From assembly GCF_025060895.1 (NCBI RefSeq), contig NZ_JANZKV010000162.1:1-47805 (forward strand): a stretch of 47,805 nt of DNA, in the 5' to 3' direction. Position numbers and translations under genes: made by a program. Shown here piece by piece: positions 1 through 7,803 of the stretch. Under the pieces are notes generated by a model, which made no database searches, was not told where the DNA came from, and saw nothing but the letters and a program-made list of their open reading frames with translations. The DNA comes from Stieleria sedimenti (GTDB lineage Bacteria; Planctomycetota; Planctomycetia; Pirellulales; Pirellulaceae). Within the stretch, counting starts at the first letter, position 1. The number at the start of each line of letters is the position of its first letter.

Positions 1-28
1 TATTGGGCTGAAGCCTGCACCAACCCTG
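1..28. repeat. Repeat fragment at left edge of window
   Basis: The first bases contain GGCTGAAGCCTG followed by CACCAAC. The reverse complement of the 32-bp tandem unit at the right edge (47714-47805) contains the same words with a 2-base insertion between them. The leading TATTGGGCT also matches the reverse complement of the last bases. So this is a member of the same repeat family in opposite orientation. Confidence 0.6.
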
Positions 29-181
29 ATACCCGTGCCATTCGTACCTGCCCGCTTTTCCGCTCGCGAGGTGAACCACTGGAAGTCGGCTGGGGTACTA
101 CGATAAAATTGAGACGTTCCGCCGCGTTGTCTTTGCCCCCCCCCTCCGTGCAATCCCGATCGGGTTGCTGGCGAGCCGTCC

Positions 182-1645
182 ATGTCTGAAATCGTCCATT
201 GCCCGAAGTGCCATTCCGCCGTCACGGTCGGTGCGGACCAAGCCGGCAGACGCGTGCAGTGCCCCAGTTGCCTGAAGGAATTCCTCGCCCCCTCATCGCT
301 CGGTGGTGCCGGATCGAGCGATGAAGATGAGGATTGGCTGTCGCTGGCTGATCCAGAGGAGCTCACCGCTCCGCCCACCGCATCCGACTCCGGATCACCG
401 GCGGCAGCGCCACCGGATGTCGACGACGACGACCTGTTCGGCGAAAACCCGTTCGTCGACCTCCCCGACGAGGATGGTTTGGACAGCGAATCGGACCCGA
501 CAGATCTGTTCGCAGGACTGCCATCACTGGACGAACTGCCGAGCTTCGCGGGCGGCCCAGCAACGGGCGGCCCAGCAACGGGCCCGACGGCCGGCCCGGC
601 GGCGGCCAAGCCGACGCCGCCACCCGAAGCCGCCGCGACGATCGACCCGAACGAAGAGTTCCGGGTGACCTGCCCGATCTGTGGCAGCATGCTGTCGGCC
701 AAAGTCAAGCAGACCGGAAAGACGATCAAGTGCGGTGACTGCTACAGCGAAGTCCGCGTCCCCAAGCCGCCGAGAAAAAAGATCCAGCCGCAGCGTGACG
801 ACAACGCCGAGACGTTTCAATTCGTCGAAACCGGCGCGACCGGCCGGCCGGAAGATCCCTTCAAGAAAAGCGCCGACGAACTGCTGCGCGAGGCCGCCCG
901 GGAGCCTGACGACAAGCAGTCCGAACCGGCGTTCGACGCCCCCAGCACCATCGGATGGTTCAAAACCGTCTTCGGGATCTTCGTCGACCCCGGGGTCATC
1001 AGCCATTTTTTTGGACTCTCGATCCTGTTGGCGATTCCCGCGGCCCTGACGGTCGCGCTGCCCGTCTTTGCACTGGGCATGTTTCCACTGGGATTACTCG
1101 GGATCACCCTGGCGGTGTCCTGTGGATTCGCGATCCTTTTCGGCGTGGCCAACGAACATGACCGCATCGAAGACTGGCCCACACTCGACCCGACCGCCTG
1201 GTTTGAATCGCTGTGGCTGGTCGTTGCGGCGACTGCGATCGCCGTGGGACCGGCCTACGTCATCGCCACACTGTTTGTCGCCGTCCCGGTGGTCAAGCTG
1301 GGCCTGGTGATGTTCTCGATCTACGCCGCGTTTCCGATCATCTTGCTTTCGATGTTGGACGAACAATCGATCACGTCGCCCTTTTCCGCCGACGTCAGCA
1401 AGAGCATCACGCGGTGCCAGGAAGAGTGGGGTGCCTTCTACTTTTCAACCGGACTGCTGTTTGCCGCCCTGTTCGGCTACTTCGTGATGTGCTCCCTTTC
1501 GCCGGCCAGCATCGCGATCGGGGTGACCCTGTCGATCGGCGTGGTGTTCATGTACTTCGCCATCCTGGGGCGGCTGGCGTTGGCGATCGGCGAGGTCGTT
1601 GACCTGACGGCCTTGGACTCCGAGGACGACGAAGAAGAAGATTAG
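182..1645 (+). CDS. Zinc-ribbon membrane protein of planctomycete type
   Basis: Two treble-clef zinc ribbons are visible: Cys7/Cys10/Cys27/Cys30 (CPKC, CPSC) and Cys164/Cys167/Cys184/Cys187 (CPIC, CGDC). They are separated by an acidic, Ala/Pro-rich low-complexity linker (about residues 45-155). From about residue 265 to 475 there are several hydrophobic segments consistent with roughly six membrane helices, and the protein ends in an acidic tail (DSEDDEEED). The N-terminal ribbon resembles the MJ0042-type zinc finger common in planctomycete membrane proteins. The ATG at 182 sits just before the first ribbon, which supports the start. It is convergent with thiG, with a palindrome in between. 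Function is unknown; a cytoplasmic zinc-binding head on a membrane anchor is inferred. Confidence 0.85.
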   Translation: MSEIVHCPKCHSAVTVGADQAGRRVQCPSCLKEFLAPSSLGGAGSSDEDEDWLSLADPEELTAPPTASDSGSPAAAPPDVDDDDLFGENPFVDLPDEDGLDSESDPTDLFAGLPSLDELPSFAGGPATGGPATGPTAGPAAAKPTPPPEAAATIDPNEEFRVTCPICGSMLSAKVKQTGKTIKCGDCYSEVRVPKPPRKKIQPQRDDNAETFQFVETGATGRPEDPFKKSADELLREAAREPDDKQSEPAFDAPSTIGWFKTVFGIFVDPGVISHFFGLSILLAIPAALTVALPVFALGMFPLGLLGITLAVSCGFAILFGVANEHDRIEDWPTLDPTAWFESLWLVVAATAIAVGPAYVIATLFVAVPVVKLGLVMFSIYAAFPIILLSMLDEQSITSPFSADVSKSITRCQEEWGAFYFSTGLLFAALFGYFVMCSLSPASIAIGVTLSIGVVFMYFAILGRLALAIGEVVDLTALDSEDDEEED

Positions 1646-1648
1646 TCG

Positions 1649-1727
1649 GCAAGAAAGTGGCGTAAGCTTCCAGCTTGCGTTCTCGGTTTCACTTGTGAAA
1701 CGCAAGCTGCACGCTTACGGCACTCTT
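1649..1727. repeat. Long imperfect palindrome, possible bidirectional terminator
   Basis: The left arm GTGGCGTAAGCTTCCAGC pairs with the right arm GCTTACGGCAC (1713-1723) and the GCAAGCTG before it. The centre is a perfect hairpin, GTTTCAC (1686-1692), TT, GTGAAAC (1695-1701). The outer bases AAAG/CTTT also pair. It lies between two convergent genes, so it could terminate both. The first 33 bases recur exactly at 34196-34228, and 22 bases recur inverted at 7041-7062, which makes it a dispersed repeat. Confidence 0.8.
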
Positions 1728-1740
1728 TATTGTTTTGTGC

Positions 1741-2610
1741 TTAGGCGTTGCTGCCATAGGGCCGCGTGCTGATGACACCTTCGGCGGGACTTGATGCGGT
1801 CCCATAAAGCCGCTTGGGGATGCGGCCGGCCCGAAAGGCGTGACGACCTGCGATCGCGGCATGCTTCATCGCCTTGGCCATCAGAACCGGATCGCGGGCG
1901 TGGGCGATCGCGGTATTGAGCAGCACCGCATCCCCGCCGAGTTCGAACGCTTGGCTGACGTCGCTCGCAGTGCCGACTCCGGCGTCGATGATCACCGGGT
2001 AATCGGGATCGTCCTCTTTGAGATACTCTAGGATGATCCGCAGGTTATTGGGATTGAGCAATCCCTGTCCGCTGCCGATCGGGCTGCCGGCGGGCATCAC
2101 GCTGGCCGCGCCCGCCTCTTTGAGTCGTCGCGCCGTGACGGGACAATCGCTGGTGTAGCAGAGGACTTGGAATCCGTCGGCGGCCAGTTCGCGACACGCC
2201 GCCACCGTCTCGGCGGGGTCGGGCAACAAGGTCTTGCTGTCGCCGAGGACTTCGAGTTTCACCCAATCCGCGCCGGAGTTACCGAGCGTTTTGAGGATTT
2301 CGCGGCCGAGTTTGGCGGCGCGAATGGCATCCGCGGCGGTGTAGCAACCGGCGGTATTGGGCAACAAGGTGTAACGATCCAGATCGATGAAATCCAAGAT
2401 ATTCTTGCCGCCGCGGTCGTAAAGCCGTTCGCGGCGGACGGCCACGGTGACGCAATCGGCTCCGGACGCATCGAGTGAGTCACGCATCTGCTCCATCGTG
2501 TCGTAACGCCCGGTGCCGACGATCAACCGACTGGCGAGCGTGTGGGAGCCCACGACGAGCGGTGCGTCATCGGCCTCGGCAGAAGCATTGGGAGTGGATG
2601 CGATGGACAA
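1741..2610 (-). CDS. thiG: Thiazole synthase ThiG
   Basis: ThiG condenses 1-deoxy-xylulose 5-phosphate, dehydroglycine and ThiS-thiocarboxylate into the thiazole phosphate of thiamine. The 289-aa sequence shows the family's (beta/alpha)8 features: LIVGTGRY near the N-terminus, the Schiff-base lysine context [10 protein letters not shown] (Lys118), the [11 protein letters not shown] phosphate loop, and [12 protein letters not shown] near the C-terminal end. The start is TTG at 2610, with no in-frame ATG near it. It lies 4 nt after the thiS stop, and the GGAGG that could serve it lies in the last thiS codons, so translation is probably coupled. An extra N-terminal stretch of about 17 residues precedes the conserved core. 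No TPP riboswitch was seen upstream of the operon. Confidence 0.95.
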   Translation of the reverse strand: MSIASTPNASAEADDAPLVVGSHTLASRLIVGTGRYDTMEQMRDSLDASGADCVTVAVRRERLYDRGGKNILDFIDLDRYTLLPNTAGCYTAADAIRAAKLGREILKTLGNSGADWVKLEVLGDSKTLLPDPAETVAACRELAADGFQVLCYTSDCPVTARRLKEAGAASVMPAGSPIGSGQGLLNPNNLRIILEYLKEDDPDYPVIIDAGVGTASDVSQAFELGGDAVLLNTAIAHARDPVLMAKAMKHAAIAGRHAFRAGRIPKRLYGTASSPAEGVISTRPYGSNA

Positions 2611-2614
2611 TGGA

Positions 2615-2818
2615 TTACCCGCCTCCGACCAAGGTTACGACTTCGACGTCGTCGCCGTCACGAACGATCGTGTCGGCATACGTTTCACGTGGGACCACAT
2701 CCGCGTTGATCTCGACGGCCAAATAGTTCGGCGGCACCTCGACGGTGTCGAGCAGTTGCTCGACACTCATTTCCGAATCGATTTCGACGCGTCGGCCGTT
2801 GACGGTGATAGAGATCAT
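2615..2818 (-). CDS. thiS: Sulfur carrier protein ThiS
   Basis: This is a 67-aa ubiquitin-like protein (MISITVNG start, beta-grasp pattern) ending in VGGG. The C-terminal Gly-Gly is what is adenylated and converted to the thiocarboxylate that donates sulfur to ThiG. It lies directly between the TIM-barrel gene (9-nt gap) and thiG (4-nt gap), so the three genes look co-transcribed. The adenylating enzyme ThiF and sulfur transfer partners are not in this window and must be elsewhere. Confidence 0.95.
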   Translation of the reverse strand: MISITVNGRRVEIDSEMSVEQLLDTVEVPPNYLAVEINADVVPRETYADTIVRDGDDVEVVTLVGGG

Positions 2819-2827
2819 CGGTTGGAC

Positions 2828-3832
2828 TCAGTCATTGTCGTCGTCAAAGGCCGCATCAAAGGCGCGGGTGCTGGGCGAGAAATCCAGCTTCTTGGTGAAC
2901 TGGCACGCTTCGGCGGCACCGAACTCGCGCTCCATCCCACTGTCTTCCCACTCGATCGACAGCGGTCCGTTGTACCCGATGTCGTTGAGCGCGCGAATGA
3001 TTTCTTCAAAGTTCACTCCGCCGCGCCCGGGGCTGCGGAAATCCCACCCGCGTCGCGGGTCACCGAAATTCAGATGGCTGCAGTTGATCCCGCTCGTTCC
3101 GTCCAAGGTCACGATCGCATCCTTGATGTGCACGTGGTAGATCCGATCGGGGAAACGACGCAGAAACTTGACCGGATCGACGCCCTGCCAAATCAGGTGG
3201 CTGGGGTCGAAGTTGAATCCGAATTCGGGCCGGTGGTCGAGTGCTTCCAGCGCTCGCTCGGCGGTGTAGATATCGAAGGCGATTTCGGTCGGGTGGACTT
3301 CCAGCGCGAACCGCACGCCGCATTCGCCGAACACGTCCAGGATCGGATTGAATCGCTCGGCCAGCAAATCGAACCCGGCATCGATCATGCTCGGCGGAAC
3401 CGGCGGAAAGGAGTACAGCAGATGCCAGATGCTGCTGCCGGTGAAGCCGTTGACGACTTCGACGCCGAATTTCTGGGCCGCCCGTGCGGTGTTTTTCAGT
3501 TCTTCGATCGCCCGGGTGTTGACCGCATCGGGATCGCCGTCGCCCCAGACGTAATCCGGCAAGATCGCTTGGTGGCGTTGGTCGATCTGATCCAACACGG
3601 CTTGGCCGACCAAGTGGGCGCTGATCGCGTGGCACTGCAGTCCGGCGTCGTCGAGAGCCTGGCGTTTCTTGTCGCAGTAATCGTCCTCGGCGATCGCCTT
3701 GTCGACTTCAAAATGATCGCCCCAGCATGCCAGCTCGATGCCGTCATAGCCGAATCCGCTCGTTTTTTGGACCATGTCGGTGAACGGAAGGTCTGCCCAT
3801 TGACCGGTAAACAGGGTGACAGGACGCGACAT
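2828..3832 (-). CDS. Sugar phosphate isomerase/epimerase-like TIM-barrel protein
   Basis: The 334-aa protein has the pattern of the xylose-isomerase-like TIM barrel family (AP endonuclease 2 superfamily): [13 protein letters not shown] near the start, [12 protein letters not shown], a FNFDPSHL metal-site context, YHVHIKDA, and a terminal SIEWEDSG. These Glu/His/Asp residues are the usual divalent metal ligands. The ATG at 3832 is preceded by GGAG (ctggagagcttc), so it is preferred over extensions further upstream. It is cytoplasmic, as no signal peptide is seen. It is followed closely by thiS and thiG, but no thiamine role is known for the family, so the substrate is left open. Confidence 0.88.
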   Translation of the reverse strand: MSRPVTLFTGQWADLPFTDMVQKTSGFGYDGIELACWGDHFEVDKAIAEDDYCDKKRQALDDAGLQCHAISAHLVGQAVLDQIDQRHQAILPDYVWGDGDPDAVNTRAIEELKNTARAAQKFGVEVVNGFTGSSIWHLLYSFPPVPPSMIDAGFDLLAERFNPILDVFGECGVRFALEVHPTEIAFDIYTAERALEALDHRPEFGFNFDPSHLIWQGVDPVKFLRRFPDRIYHVHIKDAIVTLDGTSGINCSHLNFGDPRRGWDFRSPGRGGVNFEEIIRALNDIGYNGPLSIEWEDSGMEREFGAAEACQFTKKLDFSPSTRAFDAAFDDDND

Positions 3833-4199
3833 GAAGCTCTCCAGAGGGAAACGGGAAGGTGAGAAATACGAAAAGATGAAATTGGAAGGAATGCGATTCG
3901 ATGCTTCCAGCGGTATTTTGCGCACCCACTGCTAAAACCTGCAACAACCCTGAAAACCCTGCAACCACCCCGAAATCGCGGTTCACGGTCAAAATGGTGG
4001 TCACCGGACCCAATTTGGGCACCCTGGTCACCGAGAGAGTTTCAATTCAAAGCGGCTGGAGACCACGCCGAGTCCATTGAGCGTTACCATCCTTGGCCTA
4101 GAATAAGATGGCTGAAACTCCCACAAGGCGATTTCTGACCCGTGTGCATTTCCGACCCGTGTGTTTGGCCCGGCTCCTCCTTTTTCTGCAAGACTCGAA
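3833..4199. other. Divergent intergenic region upstream of the isomerase-thi operon and pilT
   Basis: About 370 nt without a supported gene. It must hold the promoters of both flanking units, but I cannot pick out clear -35/-10 or sigma-54 elements. A short direct echo, CCTGCAACAACCCTGAAAAC and CCCTGCAACCACCCC near 3949-3972, resembles the bases after the repeat at the very start of the window (CCTGCACCAACCCTGAT). No riboswitch core was found. Confidence 0.5.
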
Positions 4200-5405
4200 A
4201 TGGCTCATAAAAACGGCAAGACGGCTTCGGCTCCCCACCCCACTGGTTCCACCACCGCAGAAGCTGTCGCCAATCGACTCCGCCAATCGCTGCTCCATCA
4301 GCGGGAAGAGTTGGAGGTCGATAAACTGTTCCGAGCCCTCGTCAAGCTGGAAGGCAGCGACTTGCACCTCAAGGTCGGCCAGCCGCCGATGGTCCGCGTC
4401 GGCGGGACGCTCAAGCCGCTCAACCGCGGCCCGATCGACTCCGAAGAAATGGTCGACCTGTTGCTGCCGATGATGGACGAGCGCAACCTGCTGATTTTCG
4501 AAGAGGAAGGCGGTGCCGACTTTGCCTACCTGATGATGGTCGACGGCGTGCGTTGGCGTTTTCGTGTCAACATGCTCAAGTCGCTGGGGAATATTGGCTT
4601 GGTCGCCCGGCGGATCAATAACTTCATCCCCGACTTTCGCGGGCTTTACCTGCCCGATTCGATCGAAGGCCTGTGCCACTACGAACAGGGCATGGTGCTG
4701 TTGGCCGGGGTGACCGGTAGCGGCAAAAGTACGACGATCGGATCGATGCTCAACTACATCAATTCGATCTACCGCAAACACATTTTGACCCTCGAAGACC
4801 CGATCGAATTTATCTTCACCGAAGACAAGTGCCTGATCAACCAGCGGGAAATGGGGCAGGACGTCAAGGATTTCAGCATCGGGATGAAGCATGCGGTGCG
4901 TGAAGACCCCGACATCATCTTGGTCGGGGAACTTCGTGACGAAGAGACTTTCATGACGGCGATTCACGCCGCCGAGACCGGTCACTTGGTGTTCGGAACC
5001 ATCCACGCGGCGAGTGCGTCGACGACGATCGGCCGGATTTTGGACCTGTTTCCCGAAGAAATGCACAACGCGATTCGCAGCGCGATCGCGTTCAACATGA
5101 AAGGCATCGTCGCCCAAAAACTGCTCAAAAGCATCAAACCCGGCGTCTCACGAGTCCCGACCTGCGAAGTGATGACGTTCAACCCGACGATCCGCAAACT
5201 CGTCCTGGAGGGCAAGGACGAGAAACTGCCCGACGCAATTCGCATCGGTGCCGATGACGGAATGCAGGACTTCACCATGAGCCTGAAAGGCCTGATCGAC
5301 GACGAATTGATCGATCGTCCCACCGCCTTCGCCGTCGCGCCGAACAAAGACGCGCTGAAAATGGCTCTCAAGGGCATCGATGTGAAAGCCCCCGGTATCT
5401 TGTAA
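4200..5405 (+). CDS. pilT: PilT-family retraction/secretion ATPase
   Basis: The 401-aa protein carries the full motif set of PilT-type hexameric ATPases: Walker A GVTGSGKST (170-178), Asp box LTLEDPIEF (196-204), Walker B DIILVGELRD (238-247) and His box HLVFGTIHA (262-270). The N-terminal PAS-like domain contains SDLHLKVGQPP, typical of PilT. PilT ATPases power disassembly of type IV pili or twitching. The ATG at 4200 was chosen because conserved sequence begins about 40 residues later; a GTG at 4161 in frame is less likely. It is followed after 58 nt by a degenerate GspE/PilB relative, and no pilus structural genes are nearby, so the partner machine is unknown. Confidence 0.92.
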   Translation: MAHKNGKTASAPHPTGSTTAEAVANRLRQSLLHQREELEVDKLFRALVKLEGSDLHLKVGQPPMVRVGGTLKPLNRGPIDSEEMVDLLLPMMDERNLLIFEEEGGADFAYLMMVDGVRWRFRVNMLKSLGNIGLVARRINNFIPDFRGLYLPDSIEGLCHYEQGMVLLAGVTGSGKSTTIGSMLNYINSIYRKHILTLEDPIEFIFTEDKCLINQREMGQDVKDFSIGMKHAVREDPDIILVGELRDEETFMTAIHAAETGHLVFGTIHAASASTTIGRILDLFPEEMHNAIRSAIAFNMKGIVAQKLLKSIKPGVSRVPTCEVMTFNPTIRKLVLEGKDEKLPDAIRIGADDGMQDFTMSLKGLIDDELIDRPTAFAVAPNKDALKMALKGIDVKAPGIL

Positions 5406-5463
5406 GCTCTTGCGGCGACCACTTCCTTTGCCAACTCAACTCATCTGCTCTTGCCCGTAATTG

Positions 5464-6801
5464 ATGGCCGAACAACCCCCACCCCAACTCTGGCAATCCG
5501 TTGCCCCCGTCGAATTCTCGCCCAAGCTTAGCGACAACACGAAAGTCCAAGCACTGCTGATCAGCACCCGCCAAGGTGCCGGCTATGAAGTCGCTGCCGG
5601 GCAGATCTCTCACGCGATTCAGTCGCGTGCCACCCAGGTCTTGCTCGACTTCACCGCCGCCGGCTGCCAGATGCGGTACATGATCGACGGACTTTGGGAA
5701 CAGTTGCCGGCACTGGACCGCGAAACGGGTGACGGCATGTTGTTCGCGCTCAAGCAACTGTGCCTGCTCAACCCCGCCGATCGGCGGAGTGCCCAGTCGG
5801 GTTCGGTCGCGGTCAAACTCAAGAAAGAAAAGTTTGACCTGGTGCTGCAATCCCAAGGCGTGCCCACGGGCGAACGCGTCCTGGTTCGCTTGGATTCGCT
5901 GCAGATCCCATTCGAGACGCTCAGCGATCTCGGCATGCGGGACAAAATGGTCGCCACCTTGAAGCAGCACCTCAACGATGAAGCCGACATCGTGCTGCTG
6001 ACCGCTCCGAAAACCGAAGGCCTGACGACGACCTGGAACGTGGGCATCAACGCCGCCGACCGCTTCTTGCGAGATTTCCAGTCCTTCGAAGACCAGGCCC
6101 GACCGGAACCTGAAATCATCAACATCAGCGCCAATTATTACGGCGGCAGCACGGGCCTGACGCCCTATGAAGCGGTCCGCAAGGCGATCCTCAAAGAACC
6201 CGACGTCTTTCTGTTCCCCGGAACCGTCGATGCCGAATCCTTTCAACTGGCGCTCGACCAAGTCAGCAAAGCGGAAAAGAAAATCATCACACGGATGGTC
6301 GCCGGCGGGGCGGTCGAGGGGCTGGTGCGTTTGATCGCCCAATACCCCGAGCAACGCGCCAAGATCGCGCAAAAGGTTTCCTGCGTGCTCGGCCAACGTC
6401 TCGTCCGCCGACTTTGCGATAACTGCAAAGTCGGATTCCAGCCGCCGCCCCAACTGTTGCAACAACTCGGCATTCCCCCGGGACGGGTCACGCTGTTGTA
6501 CCAACCCTTCATTCCGCCGCCGATCGAACAACAGGTCGATGAGAACGGTCGCCCCGCACCGATCACGCCGTGCCACAAATGCCAAGGCCGTGGCTACCTG
6601 GGACGCATCGCCATCTTTGAACTGCTCACGCCCGGCCCGCAGTTGCGCGACGCCTTGACCAAAACCCAGGACGTCGCACGGCTGGCCGGAATCGCCAAAT
6701 CCGAAGGTTTCCACGGCGTGCAAACCGAAGCGGTGCTGACCATCGCCCGCGGTCTGACCGGTTTAGATGAACTGAAACGCGCCTTCGCCAAGAAAGCGTA
6801 A
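5464..6801 (+). CDS. GspE/PilB-family protein with degenerate ATPase motifs
   Basis: The overall plan is that of type II secretion/type IV pilus assembly ATPases: an N-terminal domain, a RecA-like core, and a C-terminal zinc tetracysteine (Cys318, Cys321 in CDNC and Cys370, Cys373 in CHKC), followed by GRIAIFELL. The usual P-loop GPTGSGKTTT is replaced by APKTEGLTTT (about 181-190), so the catalytic lysine is leucine. The Walker B region reads PDVFLFPGTVDAES instead of PDVVMVGEIRDxET, so the glutamate is also lost. It therefore looks like a non-hydrolysing paralogue. The 58-nt gap after pilT suggests one transcript. The ATG at 5464 follows directly on a TTG at 5461. A regulatory or scaffold role with PilT is inferred. 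Confidence 0.85.
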   Translation: MAEQPPPQLWQSVAPVEFSPKLSDNTKVQALLISTRQGAGYEVAAGQISHAIQSRATQVLLDFTAAGCQMRYMIDGLWEQLPALDRETGDGMLFALKQLCLLNPADRRSAQSGSVAVKLKKEKFDLVLQSQGVPTGERVLVRLDSLQIPFETLSDLGMRDKMVATLKQHLNDEADIVLLTAPKTEGLTTTWNVGINAADRFLRDFQSFEDQARPEPEIINISANYYGGSTGLTPYEAVRKAILKEPDVFLFPGTVDAESFQLALDQVSKAEKKIITRMVAGGAVEGLVRLIAQYPEQRAKIAQKVSCVLGQRLVRRLCDNCKVGFQPPPQLLQQLGIPPGRVTLLYQPFIPPPIEQQVDENGRPAPITPCHKCQGRGYLGRIAIFELLTPGPQLRDALTKTQDVARLAGIAKSEGFHGVQTEAVLTIARGLTGLDELKRAFAKKA

Positions 6802-6870
6802 CCGTGGGGTAAGCATCCTGCTTGCCAATCGGAGGCGTTCGCGGAACGGCGTGCGCCGTCCTGTCGATTG

Positions 6871-6939
6871 GGTGAGCCGTGACGCGTGAGCGGTCGGGCA
6901 TCCTGGCGTTGCCCGAGGCCTGACGGCCAGCGGCTCACC
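6871..6939. repeat. Imperfect palindromic repeat
   Basis: The outer arms GGTGAGCCG (6871-6879) and CGGCTCACC (6931-6939) are perfect reverse complements. Inside, TCGGGCA (6894-6900) pairs with TGCCCGA (6910-6916) around a 9-base loop. It lies between convergent genes (pseudo-gspE and yggS), a typical site for REP-like elements or terminators. There is no U-tract on either strand, so a dispersed palindrome is more likely than a simple terminator. Confidence 0.65.
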
Positions 6940-7040
6940 ATTGACTCAGCTGAACCCGATTGAATCAACAGACCGCCAGCCGTCCGGTCTCACCCTCAAT
7001 CAGAAACGGTGACCGGGCATGCCTCGCGAGCTCGGCAATC

Positions 7041-7062
7041 GCAAGCTGGAAGCTTACGCCAC
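7041..7062. repeat. Single arm of the GTGGCGTAAGC repeat family
   Basis: GCAAGCTGGAAGCTTACGCC plus AC is the exact reverse complement of 22 bases in the left arm of the palindrome at 1649-1727. It ends 2 bases before the yggS stop codon. No matching second arm is seen here. Confidence 0.7.
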
Positions 7063-7064
7063 GT

Positions 7065-7799
7065 TTAGATCACGCCTTCGAATAGCGCCGACCCGATCCG
7101 CACCATCGTCGCGCCCACGGCGATGGCTTCGCGAAAGTCACCGCTCATGCCCATCGACAGTTCGGGCAACGCGTAACGGCCGGATTCGACCAGCCGGTCA
7201 CGCAAATCCGCGACGCTGCGAAATTGGTTCGCCGCCACGGCCGATTCCGTTCCCCATCCCGCCATCGCCATCAATCCCACGACCCGCACCGCGACGAGTC
7301 CGGGAATTTCCAACAACCGGCCGACCGCCTCGGGCGAAAGACCGGTCTTACTCTCATCGCCGCTGATGTTGACCTCCAACAAGACCTCGGCGACGCGTTG
7401 CTGGCGACTCGCTTCCTGGTCGATCGCGCGCAACAACCGCTCGCTGTCGACCGAATGGATCAGAGGATCAAAGCGGAGCATCCGCCGGAGCTTGTTGGTT
7501 TGGACATGACCGATCATGTGCCAGCGCAAGCTGCGATGGGGGTCGGCGGAGACGGCCGGGGCGATCGCTTCGGCTTTCTGCCACAACACTTGCGGACGGC
7601 TCTCGCCCAAGTCGCTGCAGCCGGCGTCAAAGAGCATTTCCGTCGTCGCCGCGTCGACATACTTCGAGACTCCGATCACGCGGACCGAACCGGGATCTCG
7701 GCCCGCCGCGGCGGCGGCTTGGCGAACCTCGTCGTTGACGGACATCCAATTACGACGGATCCGTTGGGCGGTCTCATGGGGCTGCGACATCGCGTTCAT
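7065..7799 (-). CDS. yggS: YggS/PLPBP-family pyridoxal phosphate homeostasis protein
   Basis: The 244-aa protein has the hallmarks of the YggS/PROSC family: VIGVSKYVDA with the PLP-binding lysine (Lys46), GESRPQ (usually GENxxQ), WHMIGHVQTNK, the VLLEVNISGDESKTG segment and MGMSGDFREAI. Family members bind PLP in a TIM barrel and affect vitamin B6 and amino-acid homeostasis without a defined reaction. The ATG at 7799 lies 4 nt after the stop of the upstream minus-strand gene; a second ATG at 7790 is possible. The close spacing suggests co-transcription with the 668-aa unknown protein. Confidence 0.93.
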   Translation of the reverse strand: MNAMSQPHETAQRIRRNWMSVNDEVRQAAAAAGRDPGSVRVIGVSKYVDAATTEMLFDAGCSDLGESRPQVLWQKAEAIAPAVSADPHRSLRWHMIGHVQTNKLRRMLRFDPLIHSVDSERLLRAIDQEASRQQRVAEVLLEVNISGDESKTGLSPEAVGRLLEIPGLVAVRVVGLMAMAGWGTESAVAANQFRSVADLRDRLVESGRYALPELSMGMSGDFREAIAVGATMVRIGSALFEGVI

Positions 7800-7803
7800 T
7801 GCG

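Noticed and set aside
2513-3862. Long plus-strand open frame (449 codons) opposite thiS and the TIM-barrel gene
   Set aside because: It lies antisense to two confidently identified genes, has no recognisable motifs, and its composition is typical of the reverse frame of GC-rich coding DNA.
3833-4199. TPP riboswitch upstream of the isomerase-thiS-thiG operon
   Set aside because: The conserved CTGAGA and ACCTGATCTGGATAATGCCAGCG-type core was searched for by eye on the minus strand and not found.
4098-5117. Minus-strand open frame (339 codons) opposite pilT
   Set aside because: Antisense shadow of pilT, whose motifs are intact on the plus strand.
5368-6723. Minus-strand open frame (451 codons) opposite the pseudo-gspE gene
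   Set aside because: Antisense shadow; no domain features, and the plus strand has a clear family architecture.
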